DNA of 64,000 bases, from contig CAZVHA010000005.1 of NCBI GenBank assembly GCA_964626905.1, positions 1 through 64,000 on the forward strand, in the 5' to 3' direction. Origin of the DNA: REEB52 sp964626905. GTDB taxonomy: Bacteria; Chlamydiota; Chlamydiia; Chlamydiales; SM23-39. Both the position numbers and the translations under genes were made by a program. The notes under the pieces are model-generated. The model was not told where the DNA came from and did no database searches. It saw only the letters and a program-made list of their open reading frames with translations. Every line of letters begins with the position of its first letter. Position 1 is the stretch's first letter. Below are positions 1-9,868 of this stretch, piece after piece.

Positions 1-3000
1 CCGCCGAGCCGGGCGCAGTTCCCTGCAGATTCACAGTTCCAAAGCTCGTATTGAGCGCACCTCCCGTGCTCAAAGTGAGGCTGTTATTTGCACCAGTTCC
101 AGAGGCGACAAAAGCGATATTGCCACTGTTGGCAGTTACTGCAGCGCTCACAGAGGCAAGTGTTGTTGTGATAGAAACACTGCCCGTTTGCGCTGTCACC
201 GCGTAGGCAAAAGTGGTGGTGCCAGTGCCTGCACTTTGCGTCACTGAGGCAGCCGTGATCGTATCGGCAGGAGTCCAGTCAGTGCAGCTCACAACGGTCA
301 AAGCACCTAAGGCGGTGGAATTGCCCACTTTACCCGTCATCACCACATTCCCCGTGCCCGCGGTGAGACTCAAAGTTTGAGCGCCATCGACCGTGGAGCC
401 AAAGGTAATCGTCCCAGCGCCAGATCCGGTGCTGATCGCATAGCCTGTCAGCAGCGTCACAGGAGGGTTGAGCGTCACATTCGAATTGGTCGTCGTGATT
501 GTAGATCCATTGAGGCTGAGCGCTGTTCCCGTAATGGAGATCGCCCCCGATGTCGTCAGCGCTCCGTTGAAGGTCGTTGTGCCGCTCCCTGCCACTTGCG
601 TGATGCTTGTGCCACTAATGGCAACAGCGGTCCAATTTGTGCAGCTATTGACTGTGAGAGCCCCCAAACTCGTGGCAGCTCCCGACATTGTAATGCTGCC
701 GGTCCCTGCAGTGAGACCGAGGGAAAAAGTGCCGTCCAGAGTCGATGAGAAGGTGATGTTGCCAGCCCCTGCACCACTGCTGAGAGCGACGTTGCCGGTG
801 AGGGTGACAGCCCTTAAGAAGGAGATCGCGGTATTCGTCGTTGTGATATCGCCTGCGGTGGAGACAGCTCCCGCCCCGTTTTGGGTGAAAGCCCCTGTAC
901 TGACGATGTCGCCTGCTGCTGCGATTGTCAATGTTCCCGAGTTGGTGAATGTCGTTGTCCCAGCGCAGCTGATGCTGCTATTTAGATTTTGCGTTGTCCC
1001 GGTGATGGCGATATTGCCCGTCGTCGTTAAAATGCCGTTGAATGTCGTTGTGCCAGTCCCCGCACTTTGTGTAATGGAGCTCGCTGTGATGGCGATAGCC
1101 GTCCAGTCAGCTGCACTGTTAACCAAAAGAGCAGCAAGAGCTGTCGTCCCTCCAACGACTCCCGTCATCGTGATACTGCCTGTCCCTGCCGTGAGGGTCA
1201 CCGCTTCTGTGTTTGCTGTCGTTCCATTCAAGGTGCTTGCAAATGCGATGTTGCCTGCCCCTGCGCCGCTGCTAAAGGTGGCTGATCCCCCCATAATGAC
1301 AGCCCCATTGAACGAGATGTTGTTGTTCGCGGTCGTGACGTTAGCGCCTGATGCCACGGTGAGATTGCCAGAATTGCCAAAGGTCACTGTCCCCCCAGCT
1401 CCTGTCGTAGTGGCTGTGCTGTTTAACGCAATGGTCACGGTCGTAATCGAAATGGCTCCAGAAGTGCTCAAAGCACCGCCGAATGTCGTCGTGCCAGTCC
1501 CTGCTACTTGTGTGATGCTCGCCGCAGTGATGCCATTGGAGGTCCAGTTGCCAGCGCTATTGACGGTAAGTGCAGAAAGAGGTGTTCCTCCAACGACACC
1601 TGTCATCGTGATGGTTCCCGCTCCCGCTGTCAGAGCCAAGTTGTTGGTGCCGCCAATCGTCGATCCAAAGGAGATCCCCGCGTTGCTGGTGTTCATTGCG
1701 ACGTTGCCGGTGAGCGTCACAGCAGTTCCAAAGGTGATGGTGTCACTGGACGTTGTGATGTCGCCAGCCGTGCTCACAGCACCTGCGCCGTTTTGCAAGA
1801 AGGCCCCATCGCAATTGATGTCTCCCGCAGCAGCAATCGTCAAAAGCCCTCCATTTGTAAAGGTGACAGCCCCGCTAAGGCTTGTATTGATGGCCTGATT
1901 CACTGTGATGGCCTGCGTAGTGATCGCAATCGCCCCCGTCGTCGTCAAGATGCCATTAAATGTTGTTGTCCCTTGGCCTGCACTTTGCGTAATCGATGTG
2001 CAGGAGATCGCAATGGCTGTCCAGTTATTGCAACTGCTCACGGTGAGCGCTGTCAAAGGCGTTCCGCCGCCAACGGCTCCCGTCATTGTGATATTGCCAG
2101 CAGTTCCTCCGCGTAAAGTGAGGGTTTGCGCCCCGTCAATCGTCGTGCTGAAACTGATGTCGTTCCCCGCTGCAGTCCCGCCAGAATTGGTCGTATCCAA
2201 AATATCTGCCGCTGCGAGCAGTGTTGTCCCTGTGACTATGATCGATCCACCGGCCGTGGTAATATTGTTGCCCATGGAAACACCATACAAACCTGTTCCC
2301 GCACCACTTGCAGTTCCAGTCAAAGCAACATTTCCTGTATTCGTGATTGCCCCGTCGAGTCTCATGCCTCGATCATCATTGCCGTTGCCTGACGCTGTTG
2401 CAGTGATTGTCAAAGTGTTGGGCGAGGTGGTAATCCAATTTGAAGCGATATAAACGCCATAAGAGTTTGCACTCGTCGAAGCGCTAGTGCCATTCAATGT
2501 GATCGTCCCTGTCGTTGTGATCCCATTGGTCGTAGCCATGTTGATCCCATAACTTGCCGATGCTCCGCCAGGAACAGTTCCTGTGATGGTAATATTGCCA
2601 CCGGCAGATGAACTAATGGTTCCAACATTAATATTTACACCAGCAGAAGAGGTCGTTGAAGACCCTGCAGTCCCTGAGATAGAAATTGAGCCATCCACAC
2701 TGCTGAGCGCCCCCCCTGCAATCGATACGCCGCGGGCAGCTCCCGTTGTGGCAGCGGAGCTCGAGCGGATGGAGACTGTCTTACCAGCTCCCGTGGTCCC
2801 AAAGTTAGATGTTATATTGAAGCCGACCGCTCCGGAAGCATCTCGGGTCGTGTTATTGGTGATAATAATATTGCCAGCAGTTGAAAATGCTGCCCCTACA
2901 TTGATCGAGTGATTACTCGATCCAGTTCCCCCAAGACACGCAGTGAATGTGATGTCTCCCGACGTCCCCGTCGTCCAAGGAGACTCAATACTGACTCCAA

Positions 3001-6000
3001 ATCCGCTGCCCGCAATTCCCGTCAATGTCATCGGACTCGTTCCACCGGTACTTGTGATTGAATTCGTCGTTGAAAGCCTCACTCCTATACCCCCCGTCGA
3101 ATTTCCTGAAACGACAATCGCCCCATTGTCAGTACTGAGGGTGCCCCCAGCAATCCAGACTCCGGGATGGACTCCCGTTCCCTGCCCATTCAAAGTAATT
3201 GTTTTTCCAGTTCCTGTTGTACCAACACTTCGTTTTTGGTTATATCCGTGAGCACTTCCGCTCGTTAGGGAAGTGGAAGCGGAGATCACGAGATTCCCCT
3301 GAAATGTCGCTGTGACCTCGAAGAAGACCCCTGTGTACCTATCGACAAGTACATCTCCAACGTCGGTCTTAGTCCCTACAATTGTAACATCTCCCGTTGT
3401 CGTCCAGTTTTGTGATACACTGGTGATATAAACCCCCTTTTCATCTCCCGTTGTTCCAAAAACATTCAATGCACCTGAGCCCAAAGAGAACGGCGTTGCA
3501 GTACTGACGACCAATCCATTATTTCCTCCATTTCCCGCGCTAACAGCTCCCGTTGCAGTTATGGTAACATCCCCACTACTCGTGGATATCGTTCCCCCCA
3601 CTCGAACGCCACATCTACCAAAACCTAACCCTTGCGCACTTAATCGAATCGTGCTTCCCGCTCCGGTTGTGCCAAAAGTTGTTCTAACGTCGATTCCATC
3701 TCCCCCAGAATTACCACTAGCCCCACTTATAATATTGTTTGTGGCAACAATATTGCCTGCTGTAGAAAAAGCTGCGTTTACAGTGATTCCATCAACATCG
3801 CTATCTCCTCCTGAAGAAGCCGGTCCTCCTCTACAATCGGTAAAAGTTACAGTTCCCGTTGTTCCTGTGGTCCAGGCTGAGTTGATCAGAAGTCCAGGAG
3901 AGCTTGTGCCTGTAGAATAGCTAAGACCACTTACTGTAATGGTTCCCGATGTGCTCGTGATGCCATTGGTCGTCCCCATCCGAACGGCAGGAGATGCGCC
4001 CGTCGATCCAGTGACGGTAATTCCAGAGATGATAATAGCCCCACTTGTTGTAGAGACAGTTCCCCCTCCAAAACTCACCCCATAAGCAGTAGCAGCCGCT
4101 CCCGATGTCCCATTCACCGTGGCCGTCACAGTTCCTCCACTTACCGCTCCCGCAGTCAACGAAACCCCGTGAGAAGAAGCTCCCGTAGAAGAGCTTGTTC
4201 CGTTGATCGTGATGGTTCCGGTTGTCGTGATCCCACTTGAGATTAAAACAGCAGGACTTGTCGCCGATCCTCCCGAAACCACTCCCGTAATTGTGATTGC
4301 CCCTCCCGATGTTGTGGCGGCCGTTCCCCCGTTGAAATGGACACCGTAGGAAGCTGATGCTCCTCCGCCAGAGGTCCCACTGAGTAGGATCGATGAGGTG
4401 ACTGTTTGGAGAGCCGCTCCCGTATTCAAAACAATAGCACTTGTCGCACCACTTGGGGATGTAGTGATCGAAATCGCCCCCGTTGTCGCACTCACAGCTG
4501 TCGAGAAAGTAGTCGTCCCTGTTCCTGCTGTTTGAGTAATGCTCCCCGCAGTGATCGTCCCCGCAGGAGCCCAACCAGCACAATTCACAACGGTGAGAGA
4601 GGTGAGCGCCGTCGTTGCACCGACGTTCCCAGCCATTGTAATGACCCCACCCGTTCCCCCATTCAAAGAGAAAACTTGAGCTCCATTGATCGTCGTGCTA
4701 AAGCTGATGTTATTGCCCGCTGCAGAGGCGCCGCTATTGGTTGTGTCCATTGCAACAGTGGATGAGAGAAGCGCAGTCCCCGTCACTATGATCGAACCTC
4801 CTACAGTTGTTATATTGCTTGCAAAATTTACACCCGCTATTCCGGTGCCAGCACCACTGGCCGTTCCTGTCAGGGCGATGTTTCCAGTATTGGTGATTGC
4901 ACCGGCCAAATTAACACCGTAATCATTATTGCCAGCACCCGAGGCAGTTCCCGTAATCGTTAAGACACCCGATGAAGTAGTGACCCAGCTCGAGACAATG
5001 GTCACCCCAAAAGAGCTAGCACTCGTCGAAGCGCTCGATCCATTCAATGTGATAGCCCCTGTCGTTGTGATCCCATTGGTCGTCGCCATCCGAACTCCGG
5101 CACTTGCCGATGCCCCTGCTGGCGCAGTTCCTGTGATGATGATATTTCCTCCCCCGGTGCTCGAAATAGCTCCAACGTTTAGATTCACACCGTAGGAAGC
5201 TGTGGTCGAGGATCCTGCAGCGCCCGAAACTGAGATGGCGCCTGTCGTTGAACTAAGAGTCCCTCCTGTGATCGAAACCCCGTGGGCAGCTCCCGCCGTT
5301 GCACCCGTGCTCCCAATGATTAAAACCGTTTTGCCAGAACCGGTCGTCCCAAAGTTGGCAGTCGCATTGAAACCGATGCTTCCCGAGCCAGTTCCCCCTG
5401 TTACATTCACTGTGATGTTTCCTGCTGCAGAAACGGCTGCTCCCACGTTCAGCGCATGAGAGGATGCGCCTGTACTTCCAAGACAATCTGTGACGACCAG
5501 ATCGCCTGTCACTGTCATCGCAATGCCTACCTGTACCGCCTTTCCAGTGCCATTGGCTCTACATCCTGTGATTGTCGCCGTCGTCGCCGTGATCGTGAAA
5601 GCTGAAAAGGACGTATCAATCCCATTCCCGTTTGTCCCTCCCGTTCCCGTCAAAGTTACATTATTAGACCCTGCATTCAAACGGAGTCCTTGATAGAGAA
5701 TTCCAGCATTAGTAGTACCTGTTCCACTACCTGTTCCTATAAGAGTAATATCCCCACCTGTAGTTGTATACAGCACAGGTCCTACGTTGATCCCTATCCC
5801 ACCTGAAGCCGCTGTCGAACTTGTGCTCATGTAAATGCTTTTTGCTGTAATATCACTGCTGCCCAAGCCAGAAGAGTTAGCCCCTGTCCCCCCGATCGCA
5901 TTGGTGATAATCAAATCGGCTAAAGAGGTAAAAGCCAAGCTGAATCCAACCCCGGTGGCATTCTGTCCACTTCCCCCTTCGCAATTGTTGATTGTTACAG

Positions 6001-9000
6001 TTCCTGTCGTAGCTCCTGTTGACCAGGCATTCACTGCCACAAAACCGTAAGAGCCAAAATTCCCCGAGGCGGTACTTTTCCCATAAATGGTCATGTTTCC
6101 GGAGCTACTTTGAATTCCATTGGTTGTTGCCATGCGAACGCCAACGTTTAATCCCGTTCCAGACGCCCTTCCTGAAATCACAATGTTTCCACTTGTCGTA
6201 GAGATAGAGCCCCCAGCCAAGTTGACTCCATGAGATGTTGCACTTCCGGCTCCCGATGTTCCAGAAATGGTGATCGCTCCTGTGGTTGAGCTAAGCGTCC
6301 CCGCTTCGAGAAAAATACCGTGCGCTCCGGTCCCTGTTCCTGTAGACGTCCCCTCAATCGAAATGGTGCTTCCTGTACCTGTCGTCGCAAAATTGGCAGG
6401 TTGGTAAAAACCTCTTCCCGTTCCTGTTCCAGTCACTATAATACTTCCCGAAGTTGAAAAAGCGGCATTGATCCAAACGCCATCTCCAGCACTTCCTGTT
6501 CCAGTAATGGAGACAAGTCCCGACGTCCCTGTTGTGACAGCTGCCGCACCAGTGACAAACCCGGTGGGTCCAGTCCCGCTGATCGTAATTGCACCTGTGG
6601 TACTGGTAACACTCGTTCCAAGATTGACACCAAAGCCCGTTGTAACACCCGTTCCTGTTAAGGTGATGCCCCCTCCAATCGAGGAAATTGCCGCCCCATT
6701 AAAAATCCCATCCTGCGTGCCTTGAGCTGTAATGGAGAGTGTGCTTGTCGCTCCAATCGTTCTAAAAGTAGCGCTATTTGTAAATCCAAATCCGGTAGAT
6801 CCAGAACCTCCAATGCAATCAGTGACAATAATGTCTCCTGAGGTGGTAAAAGCAGCTGTTACATTCATTCCTTTTCCAGTTCCAGTTCCTCGACATCCGG
6901 TAAAGGTAACAGTTCCAGTCGTCCCCGTGGTCCAAGAAGCACTTTGATTGATTCCATCACTGTTTCCGGTCCCTGCTATCCCGCTCAACGTCATCACGGC
7001 ATTCCCTGTCGTTGTAATCGGAGTTGCTGCTCCTAAGTTGATCCCATATGATGCTGTGCTTGATGCTCCCGATGTTCCAGAAATGGTGATTGCCCCTGTG
7101 CCAGAGCTCAAAGCCCCCCCCGTAAACGATATTCCATGAGCAGCGCCTAATATTGCAGGAGAAGTCGCCGTGATGATGATGGTGCTAGATCCACTTGTAG
7201 TGAAATTCGCCGATTGGCTGTAACCAACGCCCCCACTTCCAGATCCCCCCGTCGCACTGACGACAATATTCCCCGAAGTGACAGTTGCCCCCGCTATATT
7301 GACCCCAGAGCAGCTTGTCCCAGAGCCTCCCGTTCCCGTGATTGTCAGGGCGGCGCTCGTCCCTGTCGTCCAAGCAGAGATAACCGAGGCTCCGTGAGAT
7401 AGAGTGCCGCTGGATGCGCTCGTTCCAACTAAAGTGATCGTTCCAGTGGTTGTGATCCCATTGGTCGTTTGCATCAAAATTCCAGGACTTGTCCCCGATC
7501 CCCCCGCGGCCACGCCCGTGATTGTGATCGCCCCTCCCGCTGTTGTGGTAGCCGTTCCCCCGTTGAAATAGACACCGCGAACAGCCGTGGCTCCAGACCC
7601 AGGTGTCGTCGAGGTAATTCGAATCGCACCTGTCGCCGTTTTCAAAAGTCCTCCCGTGGCAATCCGCACCCCATCATAAGCAGCTGCAACGCTCCCATCG
7701 GTCACTACGAGGATGGCGCCACTTCCACCACTCGCATCAATGGTCCCCGTAATTGTGATCGCTCCGTTTGCAGCCAAGGTCAACGTATTGGCCGAACTCC
7801 AGGTCACAGTCGTATTCGCATCGACATTGATGGCTCCGTTTCCGCCTACTCCATCGCAAGTCGCAACGCAGACACTATTGGAGGCCAACGCAGTCGATAA
7901 ATCAGTATCTTTCACAAGAGCAGAAGCTCCCGCAGTGTGATAGGTATTGGCGTTGCCACTGCAAGTGCCGCAAGCGGGATCACTCGTTGAGGCGGTCGTC
8001 GCAGCTGTCGTGATCGTCAGATCAGACGGGTCGAGGAGCAGTGTCCCCGTCTTCCCGTAAAGGGCCTTCGTTGTAACCCCTCCCTTAAAGACCAAATGCC
8101 TTTTGCCTGAAATCTCGACAAATCCCCCATCTCCTGAAATGGCCCCCCCTTCCGCTGCAATCGAACCGGTGTAAATCGTCTCTCGATCGGCCCAGACAAT
8201 GACCTTTCCCCCATCTCCTGTTTCAATGGCCGAGGCGTTGATGAAGCCCGACTCAAACCTTGTGGACTCTGCATTCGGAATATTTGGGTTTTTCCCTTGA
8301 AAATCCCCTCCAATAAGAACAGTGCCTCCCCCCATTTTCCCAGACACATCGAGAAGGGCGCCGCCAAGCAGTTCCACTTGTTGGCCCAAGACGTGGATTT
8401 GCCCCCCTTTCCCTTTTTTACCCCTGGCAATGAGATCTCCTTTGACCGAGCTCATCCCTTGCTCTGCCACAAGATAAATTTCTCCTCCCCGCTCTTCGAA
8501 GAGTGATGCGTCAATGGTCCCCGAATGGGAAATCGCCATGGCATAGGGACTCCCCGCAGCGCGGATCTCCACAAGCGCAGCCTCAATCGTCCCCGACTGC
8601 TCTACGCTCCCCTCCACCGGCACTCGAATGAAAATCCGCTCTTTCCCCTCAGGACGGATCAACACCTCCGATGCAGCCACAAGACGCACCTCGTCCCCAA
8701 CAATGCTCCCCTCGTTGACCACTTTGCGCGAAAGAAAAATCACCTCCCCTTCAGGACAGAAAATCGTCCCCTGGTTCTGCACACTCAAAGCACTCTCCCC
8801 CCGAAACAAAAATGTGTTCTCTAGAAAGTCAGCGTCCAAAATATCGAGAGTCGATGCTAAAAACCCAGCCGTCTCAACATAGGCATTCGGCCCAAAAAGA
8901 ATCCCGTTCTGGTTGATCAAAAATACTTTCCCGTTGGAGGTGAGTTCCCCCAAAATCTCAGACCGAAATCCCCCAACCACTCGGTTCAACACCGCTGAAT

Positions 9001-9220
9001 GCCGATCTACTTGCTGAAAATGGACCTTTCCCCCTTCCTCAATGGAAAACCGCTCCCACTCCAAAATGGCTTTTGGACTATTTTCAATGTGCAAATGATC
9101 CGGGGCAATTTGTGTATGGGAAGCCTCACCATGAACCACTTGCATCTCGGATGGCGCAGCTAGAAGGGTCCCCAAACAAAGAGAAGCGCTGACGAAAAGC
9201 ACACTCCTGGATGGGGCCAT
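1..9220 (-). CDS. Giant two-partner-secretion (FHA-like) adhesin, C-terminus beyond window
   Basis: One minus-strand frame stays open from ATG at 9220 to the left edge (3073 codons, no stop in the window). The N-terminus has a signal peptide (about residues 1-22, ending LLAAPS) followed by a TPS secretion domain: NRVVGG at about 79-84 and SNGKVFLINQNGILFG at about 95-110, the hallmark by which FhaB-type proteins are recognised by a TpsB/Omp85 transporter. From about residue 400 on the protein is Thr/Gly/Ser/Ala-rich imperfect repeats of beta-helix type, e.g. ATTNGITTTGTITLNGTSAS and TSITQSAGTGTTTF, repeated dozens of times. Expected role: secreted or surface-bound adhesin. It starts 42 bases after the LptE-like gene and probably follows it in transcription. 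No TpsB partner gene is seen here. The many plus-strand open frames across it are antisense shadows. Family assignment is secure; function is inferred. Confidence 0.9.
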   Translation of the reverse strand, partial: MAPSRSVLFVSASLCLGTLLAAPSEMQVVHGEASHTQIAPDHLHIENSPKAILEWERFSIEEGGKVHFQQVDRHSAVLNRVVGGFRSEILGELTSNGKVFLINQNGILFGPNAYVETAGFLASTLDILDADFLENTFLFRGESALSVQNQGTIFCPEGEVIFLSRKVVNEGSIVGDEVRLVAASEVLIRPEGKERIFIRVPVEGSVEQSGTIEAALVEIRAAGSPYAMAISHSGTIDASLFEERGGEIYLVAEQGMSSVKGDLIARGKKGKGGQIHVLGQQVELLGGALLDVSGKMGGGTVLIGGDFQGKNPNIPNAESTRFESGFINASAIETGDGGKVIVWADRETIYTGSIAAEGGAISGDGGFVEISGKRHLVFKGGVTTKALYGKTGTLLLDPSDLTITTAATTASTSDPACGTCSGNANTYHTAGASALVKDTDLSTALASNSVCVATCDGVGGNGAINVDANTTVTWSSANTLTLAANGAITITGTIDASGGSGAILVVTDGSVAAAYDGVRIATGGLLKTATGAIRITSTTPGSGATAVRGVYFNGGTATTTAGGAITITGVAAGGSGTSPGILMQTTNGITTTGTITLVGTSASSGTLSHGASVISAWTTGTSAALTITGTGGSGTSCSGVNIAGATVTSGNIVVSATGGSGSGGVGYSQSANFTTSGSSTIIITATSPAILGAAHGISFTGGALSSGTGAITISGTSGASSTASYGINLGAATPITTTGNAVMTLSGIAGTGNSDGINQSASWTTGTTGTVTFTGCRGTGTGKGMNVTAAFTTSGDIIVTDCIGGSGSTGFGFTNSATFRTIGATSTLSITAQGTQDGIFNGAAISSIGGGITLTGTGVTTGFGVNLGTSVTSTTGAITISGTGPTGFVTGAAAVTTGTSGLVSITGTGSAGDGVWINAAFSTSGSIIVTGTGTGRGFYQPANFATTGTGSTISIEGTSTGTGTGAHGIFLEAGTLSSTTGAITISGTSGAGSATSHGVNLAGGSISTTSGNIVISGRASGTGLNVGVRMATTNGIQSSSGNMTIYGKSTASGNFGSYGFVAVNAWSTGATTGTVTINNCEGGSGQNATGVGFSLAFTSLADLIITNAIGGTGANSSGLGSSDITAKSIYMSTSSTAASGGIGINVGPVLYTTTGGDITLIGTGSGTGTTNAGILYQGLRLNAGSNNVTLTGTGGTNGNGIDTSFSAFTITATTATITGCRANGTGKAVQVGIAMTVTGDLVVTDCLGSTGASSHALNVGAAVSAAGNITVNVTGGTGSGSIGFNATANFGTTGSGKTVLIIGSTGATAGAAHGVSITGGTLSSTTGAISVSGAAGSSTTASYGVNLNVGAISSTGGGNIIITGTAPAGASASAGVRMATTNGITTTGAITLNGSSASTSASSFGVTIVSSWVTTSSGVLTITGTASGAGNNDYGVNLAGAITNTGNIALTGTASGAGTGIAGVNFASNITTVGGSIIVTGTALLSSTVAMDTTNSGASAAGNNISFSTTINGAQVFSLNGGTGGVITMAGNVGATTALTSLTVVNCAGWAPAGTITAGSITQTAGTGTTTFSTAVSATTGAISITTSPSGATSAIVLNTGAALQTVTSSILLSGTSGGGASASYGVHFNGGTAATTSGGAITITGVVSGGSATSPAVLISSGITTTGTITINGTSSSTGASSHGVSLTAGAVSGGTVTATVNGTSGAAATAYGVSFGGGTVSTTSGAIIISGITVTGSTGASPAVRMGTTNGITSTSGTITVSGLSYSTGTSSPGLLINSAWTTGTTGTVTFTDCRGGPASSGGDSDVDGITVNAAFSTAGNIVATNNIISGASGNSGGDGIDVRTTFGTTGAGSTIRLSAQGLGFGRCGVRVGGTISTSSGDVTITATGAVSAGNGGNNGLVVSTATPFSLGSGALNVFGTTGDEKGVYITSVSQNWTTTGDVTIVGTKTDVGDVLVDRYTGVFFEVTATFQGNLVISASTSLTSGSAHGYNQKRSVGTTGTGKTITLNGQGTGVHPGVWIAGGTLSTDNGAIVVSGNSTGGIGVRLSTTNSITSTGGTSPMTLTGIAGSGFGVSIESPWTTGTSGDITFTACLGGTGSSNHSINVGAAFSTAGNIIITNNTTRDASGAVGFNITSNFGTTGAGKTVSIRSSSAATTGAARGVSIAGGALSSVDGSISISGTAGSSTTSSAGVNINVGTISSSAGGNITITGTVPGGASASYGINMATTNGITTTGTITLNGTSASTSANSYGVYIASNWITTSPNTLTITATASGNGNDDRGMRLDGAITNTGNVALTGTASGAGTGLYGVSMGNNITTAGGSIIVTGTTLLAAADILDTTNSGGTAAGNDISFSTTIDGAQTLTLRGGTAGNITMTGAVGGGTPLTALTVSSCNNWTAIAISCTSITQSAGQGTTTFNGILTTTGAIAITTQAITVNQAINTSLSGAVTFTNGGLLTIAAAGDINCDGAFLQNGAGAVSTAGDITTSSDTITFGTAVTLTGNVAMNTSNAGISFGSTIGGTNNLALTAGAGTITMTGVVGGTPLSALTVNSAGNWTSNGITAASITQVAGTGTTTFGGALSTSGAISITTVTIALNSTATTTGAGGTVTFGNSGNLTVASGANVTTANNNISFNGAVIMGGSATFSSGAGAGNIAFASTLNGTTANTEAVTLTAGTGSITMTGVVGGTTALAALLVNSAADWTAIAITASSITQSAGTGTTTFNGILTTTGNIAITGTTQNLNSSISCAGTTTFTNSGTLTIAAAGDIVSTGAFTQNGAGAVSTAGDITTTNTAISFLRAVTLTGNVALSSGAGAGNITFSSTLDGTFSLGLTAGTGSITMSGAATSLGALTVNSCTNWTAVAISGTSITQVAGSGTTTFNGALTTSGAISITGTALSLNGSTITTTNSNVTLNPPVTLLTGYAISTGSGAGTITFGSTVDGAQTLSLTAGTGNVVMTGKVGNSTALGALTVVSCTDWTPADTITAASVTQSAGTGTTTFAYAVTAQTGSVSITTTLASVSAAVTANSGNIAFVASGTGANNSLTLSTGGALNTSFGTVNLQGTAPGSA

Positions 9221-9262
9221 GAAACTTTCTATAGCAAAAGTAGCTAAATTTTGACACTGAAA

Positions 9263-9868
9263 TTAATCAGCACATTGAAACTCCGTCATCATTGCAGGGG
9301 AGATCACATCGACGATCTTTTGAGAAAGTTTTCGATAGAGCGGGGTTGAAGCTGCTTTTGCGGCAGATTCAGAAGGCTCCAATTGTCCTAATGAAAAAGG
9401 GAGGACGGTGCGAAGAGTGCCTTGGGAATCGACGAAGGTCAGATCTTGAATCGCATCACCGTCGACATAGTCGTACTCTGCATCTGCAGAGATTTTAAAA
9501 GGTCCTTTGACTACTTCGCCTCCCTGTAAAAGGCTCACTTCGGCTGTGATTGAACGGCGTGCTTCTGAAGCGAAAAGATCTTTTCGCAAACTTCCATCGA
9601 CTTTTTGCTGATCGATGCGAAAGCCAATTTTTTCCGTCTCTTCATTGAGAATCACAACCTGCAAGGTATAATGGCCCCCGATCGATTTGACATCGGCGAT
9701 TCCAGAGGTGCTGATGGCGGCGATGAGTTGCGCTGTGAGCATTCCATCTGCATCTTCGTCCACGAAAGGGACCGAGAGGGTGGGGCGATCTCCACCGACG
9801 AAATTGGGAGTCCAATGATAAGAGCAGCCGCTAAGGAGAATGAGGAGGAGGAGAATCGAGCATGCCAA
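9263..9868 (-). CDS. LptE-like outer membrane lipoprotein
   Basis: 201 residues with a hydrophobic leader and lipobox ILLSGC followed by SYHW, then a compact alpha/beta protein; size and start resemble LptE, the lipoprotein that plugs LptD and delivers lipopolysaccharide to the outer leaflet. Assignment rests on the lipobox, the C-x-Y-H start and length, so it is tentative. The start is a TTG at 9868; the ATG at 9863 is in the frame of the upstream gene. In frame before the TTG the sequence reads KRWKN back to a stop at 9917-9919, which would give the leader its usual positive charge if translation began at a rarer upstream codon (CTG). The 5' end overlaps the BamD-like gene by 38 bases, implying translational coupling. 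Confidence 0.6.
   Translation of the reverse strand: MACSILLLLILLSGCSYHWTPNFVGGDRPTLSVPFVDEDADGMLTAQLIAAISTSGIADVKSIGGHYTLQVVILNEETEKIGFRIDQQKVDGSLRKDLFASEARRSITAEVSLLQGGEVVKGPFKISADAEYDYVDGDAIQDLTFVDSQGTLRTVLPFSLGQLEPSESAAKAASTPLYRKLSQKIVDVISPAMMTEFQCAD

Noticed and set aside
468..1898. Long plus-strand open frame rich in Val, Pro and Ala, with similar frames to about 7.9 kb
   Set aside because: Antisense to the continuous minus-strand adhesin frame; composition follows from reading Thr/Gly repeat codons backwards.
3921..4583. 220-codon minus-strand frame
   Set aside because: Out of frame with the adhesin reading frame; Trp/Cys/His/Asn-rich and without any domain.
9221..9262. TGCTATAGA as an extended -10 box for the adhesin
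   Set aside because: No -35 partner and too close to the ATG to leave a normal leader.
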